DNA of 64,000 bases from assembly GCA_003707065.3 (NCBI GenBank), contig PPXM03000001.1:372001-436000 (forward strand), written 5' to 3'. Under the pieces are notes generated by a model. The model made no database searches, was not told the origin of the DNA, and saw only the letters and a program-made list of their open reading frames with translations. Both the position numbers and the translations under genes were made by a program. This stretch comes from Trigonopsis variabilis. Taxonomy: Eukaryota; Ascomycota; Trigonopsidomycetes; Trigonopsidales; Trigonopsidaceae. Below, one piece after another: positions 56,471-64,000 of the stretch; positions within the stretch are counted from its first letter, which is position 1, and each line of letters begins with the position of its first letter.

Positions 56471-57057
56471 AAACGAGTGTGATTGGTATTTAAAACGTTA
56501 TTTAACCCGAGCTGTAAATTGATGTCTAAATTTGGGATTTCTGCTTTCAATATGAGTGATATTATAGGATCTTAAGATTCGTAACATCAAAAAACTGGTT
56601 ATAGCTATCTGACTTAAAGGACTTAACGGATTGGCTAGTATGGACACTTTGTAGGGACCAAAGCTTCGTGCGATACAGACAAGGGAGCGCCGGAAAGGAT
56701 AATATGGTTCGACTAATGTTTAGTAATCCGTGCGTGAGATGGTCCAATGGCGTGGAAATTAAAATGATGAGATGAGCAAGATGTCTAGTAGCGTTAGGCA
56801 ACCGGAACACAAGACGGGGTGTAGAGAAACAACAACTGAGGGACACAAGTAGCCGTCGCGCTTTATCGGGAGATGGAGTGTGGGGTTTGGGAGCCTTGCG
56901 AGGTGTTAGGTAAGGCAGGCAAGACCACTCTGAGGGGGACAATGTGTGGGGATCTCGGTATCCCGAGAGGGTAAGGTGAGGAACGTTAAGGGAGGAAGGA
57001 AGGAAAGCGGGGAAAAATGTCCATGTATATAACAGGGTGTCATATGAATGTTCGGAG
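56471..57057. promoter_or_regulatory. PAL1 3' end and acyl-CoA synthetase promoter
   Basis: About 590 bp. G-rich on the plus strand from 56,930 to 57,015 (GGGAGGAAGGAAGGAAAGCGGGG type). TATATAA is at 57026-57032, just before the coding start. A 15-codon upstream ORF (57017-57061) overlaps the start codon. Confidence 0.4.
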
Positions 57058-58890
57058 ATGATGCTTCGACGTCTATTTTATACCGGATTTAGAGGACCAG
57101 CTAAGGGATATAGAGCGAACTGGCGGGGAGTTCGGACTCCAGCTAGTTTGTTTCTGAGGGCTCTAGCGACTGAAGCCAAGCAACAGCCACCTTTCAGAGT
57201 AGACCCGGTATCTTCTTACAGCAATGATATATGCAATCGGCATCAATTGAACGTGACTGAATTTCTTCCTCGAGCGGCTGCTATCGATCCCGATGCGATC
57301 TGTATTCATCACCAGACTTCTAATGGGGTTACGTTCAAGCGAACGTACAAGGAGACGTCGGACCGGGCCATGGGCCTCGCTTACTATCTTAGGTCTAAAG
57401 GGTATAAATGCGTGGCTTTATTGATGCCCAATACACCAGCTTATTTTGAGTCTATGTATGGGATTGCCGCAGCAGGCGCCATCCAAGCTGGAGTCAACTA
57501 TAGACTGAAACCAAAAGAAATTCATTATATCTTGAATCTTTGTGAAGCGGACTGTGTCATCGTTGACAGGGATTTCGTTGGCTTGCTTGATGGAATTGAT
57601 CGCAAGATGGATATTTTGGTTGACGAGGACAAGCAAGTGCATGGCTCGCTCATTGGTCAATATGAGGAGGCCGTGTCATCTGGTTTGCTTTTAAATGATC
57701 AAGGTGGAAATCTAGGCTGGAATGATCTCGTCACAAGCTCCTTCCCTGAGGACAACGGATTCAGTCTCGCCTTTACCAGTGGTACTACTGGCAAACCAAA
57801 AGCTGTTGAGTACACCAACCGAGGAATGTATCTGGCAGCCGTTGCCAATGTGATTGAAAGCGGGCTGAACTGCCAAAATGGTCTTGGTCAGAACCGATGT
57901 CGATATCTGTGGACTTTACCCATGTTTCATGCCGCTGGATGGTCAATGCCTTATGCCGTCACTGCCATCCGAGGAACTCATTACTGCTTGAGAAAGGTCA
58001 ACTACCCTCTTATCTGGAAATGGCTGAAAGAGGAGCGCATCACCCATTTTAATGCCGCCCCCACCGTGAATACTCTTCTCTTGGCCGACCCTAATGCAAC
58101 CAAGCTGGAGCAAGAAGTAAGAGTCACCGTGGCTGCATCTCCCCCATCCGCCACCCTTTTCGAAAATATGTTGGCCCATAACTTGACTCCTGTCCACAGC
58201 TATGGCTTGACTGAGACTTATGGCCCGTTCACTAAAGCCTACTTCCTGCCTCAGTGGAACGACTTGGGCGAAGAGAAATATGCATTTTTGGCTCATCAAG
58301 GCCATCCTTTTATCACGGCGCAGGATGTCCGGGTCGTGCGTCCCGGAGGGATAGAGGAGGTCCGCCCCAATGGCAAAGAAATTGGTGAAATCATTACTCG
58401 AGGCAATATTGTCATGAAAGGATACTATAGAGACCCCGCTGCAACCGAGAAGGCATTTGCCCATGGCTGGTTCCATTCGGGCGATTTGGCTGTCCGTCAT
58501 CCCGACGGCGCCATTCACGTCGTCGACCGCGGCAAGGATATCATCATCTCTGGAGGTGAAAACATCTCCTCTGTTGCAGTCGAGGAAGAAATTGTCAAGT
58601 TCCCCGGTATTCTGGAGGCTGCCGTTGTCGCCGTACCAGATGACAAATACGGTGAACGTCCAAAAGCTTATGTGACTTTGAAAGCGGACACCAAAGATGC
58701 ATTTTCCCCCGAAGCTTTGATCAAGTTCTTAAAGACCCACATGGGAGGATTCCAAGTCCCGAGAGAAATAGAGGTTATCGAAACACTGCCAAAGACTTCG
58801 ACTGGAAAGATCCGGAAGAACGTCCTACGCGACCTCGCCAGGGGAGAGGCTGCCGCCTTTCCTTCTAAGGCTGCAGCAGCCGGAAAGTAA
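57058..58890 (+). CDS. AMP-forming acyl-CoA synthetase, likely mitochondrial
   Basis: Activates a fatty or other carboxylic acid to its CoA thioester through an acyl-AMP. Single exon, 610 residues from ATG 57058. The N-terminus (MMLRRLFYTGFRGPAKGYR) is basic and amphipathic, as in a mitochondrial import signal. Adenylation motifs: LAFTSGTTGKPKAVEYTN (P-loop-like A3, near 236), HSYGLTETYGP (A5), GWFHSGDLAV (A7), VDRGKDIIISGGENIS (A8) and PKTSTGKIRKNVLRDL with the catalytic lysine (A10). The LNVTEFLPRAAAIDPDAI opening and KKVNYPLIW-like middle fit the short/medium-chain ACSF2-like or plant AAE group. Substrate cannot be assigned. Alternative starts just downstream are possible given the nearby TATA-like element. 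Confidence 0.88.
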   Translation: MMLRRLFYTGFRGPAKGYRANWRGVRTPASLFLRALATEAKQQPPFRVDPVSSYSNDICNRHQLNVTEFLPRAAAIDPDAICIHHQTSNGVTFKRTYKETSDRAMGLAYYLRSKGYKCVALLMPNTPAYFESMYGIAAAGAIQAGVNYRLKPKEIHYILNLCEADCVIVDRDFVGLLDGIDRKMDILVDEDKQVHGSLIGQYEEAVSSGLLLNDQGGNLGWNDLVTSSFPEDNGFSLAFTSGTTGKPKAVEYTNRGMYLAAVANVIESGLNCQNGLGQNRCRYLWTLPMFHAAGWSMPYAVTAIRGTHYCLRKVNYPLIWKWLKEERITHFNAAPTVNTLLLADPNATKLEQEVRVTVAASPPSATLFENMLAHNLTPVHSYGLTETYGPFTKAYFLPQWNDLGEEKYAFLAHQGHPFITAQDVRVVRPGGIEEVRPNGKEIGEIITRGNIVMKGYYRDPAATEKAFAHGWFHSGDLAVRHPDGAIHVVDRGKDIIISGGENISSVAVEEEIVKFPGILEAAVVAVPDDKYGERPKAYVTLKADTKDAFSPEALIKFLKTHMGGFQVPREIEVIETLPKTSTGKIRKNVLRDLARGEAAAFPSKAAAAGK

Positions 58891-59364
58891 ACTTTGAGGC
58901 ATATATGGTAATTTATGATCAACTAGAAATATTCTCGCGTAGGTCTTGTGTATTGCATGTCTCTCTTTGCCAAGCTCTTCGACCGTCACAAAATATCCCA
59001 GTTGTCACCCTGAAGATAAGATAGCAACCGCTATCATGATGCAGCAAGTCTCTTGAGGATTAGATATTCGTAGAAACCCTCTTGTTTTCTAGCAAGAGCT
59101 GTTCTAAGGAAATACTTGTGGAAAATCCTATACCAGAGAGCGTTCTTAAACCCGCCAGACCAACCTGGCTGCATCTTTGGGCCTGTCAGCCGGCGCCTGG
59201 GCAGTGAGGGGTCGTGACAACGGTACCCAATTTAAGCCTTACTAGGCTAGTAAGGCGCCGATGAAAGGCGCGGTTGGGATTGACGAGTGTGCTTGGAAAT
59301 GCTAGAGTTGCTAGTAAGACAAATAAGATGCAAAACAAGATTCAATATGTTTTAGACGTAGGTT
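58891..59364. other. Spacer with strong hairpin upstream of GRR1
   Basis: 474 bp. The perfect 9-bp inverted repeat GCCTTACTA-ggc-TAGTAAGGC lies at 59236-59256, inside a G+C-rich block (about 59,150-59,290) that stands out from the AT-rich flanks. I recognised no RNA gene. See findings. Confidence 0.45.
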
Positions 59365-61278
59365 ATGACAGACAAAGTTTTGAGGCCAGTCACGGGTACG
59401 TCTTGTGATTGCGCTGCAAGTCGGCATTGTAGTAACACAAAGGATCCTATTATCTCTCCTACGTTCCTAATGGCCAGACCGTCGCTGAATTCGTCAGCAG
59501 GGCCTCCTCCTTTACCGCCAGAATTGACGATATCGATATTCTCGCATCTATCTAATCCGTCTGATTTATTAGAAGCGAGTCTTGTATGCAAGCAGTGGGC
59601 CCGATGCGCACTGGAGCAGATCTGGTACCGCCCAGAGATCTCATCTCCTCAGATCTTGCATGCCATCGGGCACTCTATCCTATCGTCTCGGATGTTTTCT
59701 TATGCGTCATTTATTCGGCGGCTCAACCTTGTCTCAGTGTCGGCATCCTTGACTAATCAAGATCTTGAACCATTCTTGAACTGCACCAATTTGGAACGGC
59801 TGACGTTAGTTAACTGCCATTCAGTATCAGAAATCTTTATCCAGGCCTTAATCATCAGGAATCGCTCTTTGGGCGCCATAGATATCTCTGGTGATGATCA
59901 TATTTCGAATGAAACTGCGTCAAAGATCGCCGAATCATGTAGGCGCCTGCAAGGACTGAATTTAGGAGGGTGTACGAAAATATCATCGGTCTCTATTTTA
60001 CTTTTGGCGGATGGTTGTCGGAATTTACGAAGGGTAAGTGTTGTTTGTGTTTCTCCTACCTGGGCAATCTGTGACTATGTGAACCCGGCTGACCCTTAGA
60101 TTAAAATTAATGGTTGTGAAGAGGTGAATGATGATGCTGTCAAGGCCTTGGCTTGCTATTGCCCTAATCTCCTTGAAGTGGATCTTCACTCTTGTAAAAT
60201 ATCCAATGCTGCCGTATCGGAGTTATTTTTAAAATTGAGCCATTTAAGAGAACTACGCCTTGGATTTAATCCAGATTTGACGGATGATCTCTTTTGCTCG
60301 TTGCCTAATAATGCTCATTACGCTCGGCTGCGGATAGTCGATCTGACTGGCTGTTCGATGCTTTCTGACGACAGTATCGCGGCCCTTGTCAAACGAGCTC
60401 CTCGAATCCGAAATCTAGTCCTTGCAAAATGTACCGCAATCACTGATAAAGCGCTCGAGTATATCGCTTTGTTGGAGAAAAACCTGCATTACCTTCATCT
60501 CGGGCATTGCGCCGAAATTACTGATTATGGAGTCACTGCGCTCGTTCGATCTTGCACTCGAATCAGATATATCGATCTTGCATGCTGCATCCGCCTGACC
60601 GATGAAGCCGTCAGGGAGCTTGCTTCCTTGAGCCGGCTTCGTCGAATTGGCCTGGTCAAATGTATGGCGATCACAGACCGAGCAATAATATCCTTGGCTG
60701 AGCGGAGAGACAGCTCTGACCGCCGACTACCTTTACCAAATACTCTTGAACGCGTTCACCTCTCCTACTGTACCCGACTTACGTTGCCCGCCATTGTTAA
60801 ACTTATTAATTCATGTCCAAGACTCACCCATCTCAGTCTCACTGGCGTTCCCTCTTTCCTTAACCGTGAACTCACCCAATTCTGTCGCCCTCCTCCTCCC
60901 GATTTTAATACTCATCAACAAGCTGTCTTTTGCGTCTATAGCGGCCATGGTGTGATCCGCTTGCGAAACCATCTCAATAGGCTTGCCGCCGAGCACAGCG
61001 CGTTTAACGACTTTCCTCAAGGATCATTAATGGGTAATGAGATGTTGGATATTTTTACTGGAGAGGAGAATCGCCTCGAACGGCAAGAAGGTTGGATCAC
61101 TGGAGTAATGAGTTTTCAACCTCGTCCTGCCGTGCAAATGGGAATACCCCCAGTACCTCTAAACGTAAATCAAGCGGCAGCGGCCTTTGTTCTAGCTCAG
61201 GCACCGGACGAATTTTTTGAAGATGAGTTTATGGATGGCGTTGAAGGAGCCGAACAGACAGAAGCGGTCGAAGACTAA
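59365..61278 (+). CDS. GRR1: F-box/leucine-rich-repeat protein Grr1
   Basis: Substrate receptor of an SCF ubiquitin ligase. In budding yeast it targets G1 cyclins and Mth1/Std1. Exons 59365-60033 and 60100-61278 around a 66-bp intron; 615 residues. The F-box is near 46-90 (PPLPPELTISIFSHL, ASLVCKQWARCALEQIWYRP). Then come about 12-13 cysteine-type LRRs of the form LTLVNCHSVSE, LNLGGCTKISS, VDLTGCSMLSDD and LVLAKCTAITDKAL, to about residue 480, closing with FCRPPPPDFNTHQQAVFCVYSG, the family's post-LRR signature, and an acidic tail. A second ATG at 59470 gives MARPSLNSS and may be the real start, since the first 35 residues lack features. Confidence 0.93.
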
Positions 61279-61503
61279 CCAGTCTCCTTTGCATGAGCTT
61301 TGAGCACGTTGGTTGGTGAAGAAGCTTGGTGGATGACCTGGTTTGTGGGCGTTTTTTCTTTCTGGACTTAGATGTATTGTGTTTCTTTTGAACGGGCAAG
61401 TCTGCCTGGAAAAGTATCATTAATCAGGACGAGTCGCTCATACACGTAGCTTCACCCTAAATAGACGTCAAAATATAAGCTATGATACAGCCATTAAAGT
61501 ACA

Positions 61504-64000
61504 CTACCGGAGACGTTTAATAAACGAGTCCAGATCATACTCGTCGTACTCCTTATCATCCCATAACTCCTCAAGATCTGAGATCGCTTTCTTGCCCGGC
61601 CCTAATGCAGCAGCAACAGCATCATCAGCAACTTCAGCTTCGGTCTTCTGTGTTTGCGGGGCCTCATCGGTCTGGCTGGAGAACAAGTCGAAGAGCTGGT
61701 CGGTATCCATCGTTGCCAAACCAGAGTTTTGTTGGTTAACTATAGTAGAGGCGATGTTGAGCTTGAATCGCTGGAGGCCCATGATTTTCTCTTCGATCGT
61801 TCCCCGAGTAATTAATCGATAGACGTTCACTATCTTTTTCTGGCCTATTCTATGAGCACGGTCCATGGCCTGGAGGTCATTCATTGGGTTCCAATCATGG
61901 TCAACAAAAATGACCGTGTCAGCACCCGTAAGATTCAAACCTAGGCCGCCGACATGAGTTGTTAACAACAACAAGTCAATTGATGGGTCAGCATTGAAAG
62001 TTTGGACAATATCGTGCCGTTTAGTGGCATCAACATTACCGTCGAGCCTCATATACGACACTGAGGGCATGAGCCTTCGCAACAGATCTTTCTCAATGAT
62101 ATCTAGCATGTCCTTCAGCTGGCAAAATATCAACACCCGATGTTGGCTAATGACATTACCTTCAGCTGCTGCTGCTGGTGTGACAGTAGCCGAAGAAGAT
62201 AGACCAATGCCACATTCAAGTAATAGAGTCTGCAAAGAATTCAGCTTTGGAGCAAGAGAGATATCATGGAGATCAGTATGATGGCGAGCAAGTTCAGCCA
62301 TGACTGCTTTATACTTTGGATGAGTCGGGCTAAGAACCAATGCGGGATGGTTGCAAACTTTTCTCATGTATTGTAATGATTGAAAAATGTGGCGCTTGGC
62401 CGATTTTTCGGCTGATGTGACCTCAGAAGTAAGCTGGGTCTTCTCTTTGGAGACAAAATCGTTATAGAGCATCTTTTGGATTTCGCTCATATCCGAGTAA
62501 TAATCCTGAATGATCTTTGGTGGTAAATCATCTAAAACGTCCTCTTTCAATCTTCTTAAAAGGAAAGGAAGCACCTGCTTATGTAAAGCCTCCAACGCTA
62601 AAGAGCCTAGAAAAAAAGTTAGTAAAAAGATAGACAGTAAAGGTGGTCAGGCGCCGAGAAAGAAGTTGTGTGAGCGCATCCAAGAGTCTAGAACAGGACA
62701 CCCATCAATTCACCCATCAATTCAAAATTAACTTACCGTTTTCTTGCTCCTTGGCGGAGTTTTTCCCATTTCTGCTTGCTGCAATAGGTTTAGCAAACCG
62801 TTCATTGAAAGATTTTTCCGATCCCAAAAATCCCGGCATCAAGAAATCAAACAAAGACCAAAGTTCGAGGACATTATTTTGGATAGGGGTGCCACTTAGA
62901 ATCAACCGATGATAAGCCTTGAATCGTTTGACAGCTTGGCTCAATTTCGAAGCGGCATTTTTGATGATATGTCCTTCATCCAACACACAGTAATTCCAGT
63001 CCTGGCAACTAAGCGCATCATTATCATTTCTGGCAATATCATAGGATGTGACGACGACATCATACTGTTCAAAACAGTGCTGAAGCCGGTTTCGTTGAGC
63101 TGGTGCGCCCACATACAATAAGACTTTGATGAAAGGAGCATAAGTATTGATCTCATGTTGCCAATGGCCTGTAAGAGTGGGCGGACAAACGATCAATGAA
63201 GGTAGAGGGCGGCTATCTGTCGCTTCCGTCTCCGCATATTTCTCGGCGCGGATGTGATGGTCACTGGCGACAATACAGATGGTCTGTAAAGTCTTTCCAA
63301 GACCCATATCATCACATAATATTCCATGAAGATTATATTTGTTAAGGAAAGCCAGCCAATTAACACCTTCTTGTTGATATTTCCGCAAATTAGCCTTCAC
63401 CTTGACTGGAAGATGAAAAGGTTCAATCTTGCTTACATCTAGCATCTGACTGATAAATGTTCGCTCTCGTTCTCGGCCTTTTAATAATTTGTCAGGCAGC
63501 CCAGGTCTATCTGGGATTCCACTCTCTAACGGAACTAGTTTGATGATGGAAGCGAAGGTTGTGGTGGCAAGAAGTCGGGTATCTTTGTTGGAGTCACTCA
63601 TCCGTCCGAGCACTGGAACAATCAAAAAGACGACATAAGGTAAGATCTCATTTCCCATGGCTAAGACAAGATGATACACACATTCAGTCGCTCCTTGGCG
63701 GTTACGAAGAGGTGCACTACCATTCATCAAAGGTAGAATATTCTCAATAAAAAAAATCATGCCATTTAGATCCATCTTGGTGCACACTTTAGCAAAACAC
63801 TTGGCTGCAGAATAACGCAAAACCGAATATTCACTGATTAGGACCTTGAGAATAGATGGAAGAACAGCCTCAATTTGACCAAAGAGTGCACTATCTAAGA
63901 ATGGGAGAATTTGACCAAGGACACCCAACGCATCGATTAATCTCTGGCCTTCTTCATTTTTAGGGTTGTCAAGATCCTTAGGCAGACCAATTGTGAGCCC
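61504..64000 (-). CDS. MOT1: Mot1/BTAF1 TBP-removing Swi2/Snf2 ATPase, C-terminal part
   Basis: Strips TATA-binding protein from DNA. Exons 62737-64000 (open past the right edge, in frame at base 64000) and 61504-62606, intron 130 bp; about 788 residues of a protein usually near 1,850. HEAT-repeat scaffold ends around fragment residue 130. The ATPase core shows LRKYQQEGVNWLAFLNKY, DDMGLGKTLQT, LDEGH (DEGH in place of DEAH is normal for Mot1), LSGTPIQNNVLELWSLFDFL, then after the splice PFLLRRLKEDVLDDLPPK, TTHVGGLGLNLTGADTVIF and MDRAHRIGQKK. It ends with the Mot1-type acidic region (ELWDDKEYDEYDLDSFIKR). The 5' two-thirds lie outside the window. Confidence 0.96.

Noticed and set aside
1-64000. 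tRNA, rRNA, snRNA, CRISPR and intact transposon signals
   Set aside because: I looked for T-loop motifs, U-snRNA cores, regular repeat-spacer arrays and transposase or reverse-transcriptase motifs and found none that held up. A tool scan could still reveal divergent ncRNAs.

Overview
This is fungal nuclear DNA. Every long gene is a fungal or general eukaryotic housekeeping gene. Most introns are very short (34-66 bp, with a few of 90-210 bp and one of about 440 bp), with GTATGT/GTAAGT-like donors and CTAAC/CTGAC/CTAAT-like branch sites just before the acceptor. A complex I subunit (NDUFB7) argues against Saccharomyces-type yeasts and fission yeast. Compact genes with few introns, the EF-1alpha sequence, an Mth1/Std1-family protein, Pal1 and an APSES-ankyrin regulator fit an ascomycete, possibly an early-diverging (Taphrinomycotina-like) one. 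The species is inference only. I saw no tRNA, rRNA, CRISPR array or intact transposon.

Layout, left to right. 1-5,045: 3' part of glutamate-cysteine ligase, complex I NDUFB7 (minus), and the MBF subunit Mbp1. 5,046-10,873: an unusually gene-poor stretch holding only an Mth1/Std1-like glucose-signalling protein and one possible small two-exon gene. 10,874-16,841: ketopantoate reductase-like protein, a tail-anchored FHA protein (SLMAP/Far9/Far10 type), and an Sls1-like mitochondrial protein. 16,967-26,078: minus-strand block of a Vid24/Gid4-type protein, an eIF4E-transporter-like protein reassembled from four exons, and the large ribosome-assembly protein Urb1. 26,498-41,297: prenylated UBL3-like protein, an unrecognised small protein, FHA-forkhead factor, Zn2Cys6 factor, Mrl1-like receptor, Rtt106 histone chaperone and EF-1alpha. 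41,611-53,850: sulfite reductase beta subunit Met5, a degraded retroelement-like stretch, spliceosomal helicase Prp22, a short-chain dehydrogenase, and Stm1/SERBP1. 54,990-64,000: Pal1, an acyl-CoA synthetase, F-box protein Grr1, and the C-terminal part of the TBP-removing ATPase Mot1, which runs off the right edge.

The genes are mostly unrelated in pathway, as expected for a eukaryotic chromosome. Two themes recur. (1) Glucose signalling by proteolysis: an Mth1/Std1-like protein, the F-box protein Grr1 (which targets Mth1/Std1 in budding yeast) and a Vid24/Gid4-type substrate receptor all lie here. (2) Cell-cycle transcription: Mbp1 and an FHA-forkhead factor, the latter with an ACGCGT box upstream. 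Several gene pairs are divergent over 300-600 bp and probably share promoters (SLMAP-like/Sls1, Urb1/UBL3, Mrl1/Rtt106, Prp22/SDR).

Exon joins were worked out by hand from splice signals, reading frame and remembered family sequences. No alignment was run. I found no clear evidence of a new multi-gene system. The most interesting signals are at the level of splicing and small genes.
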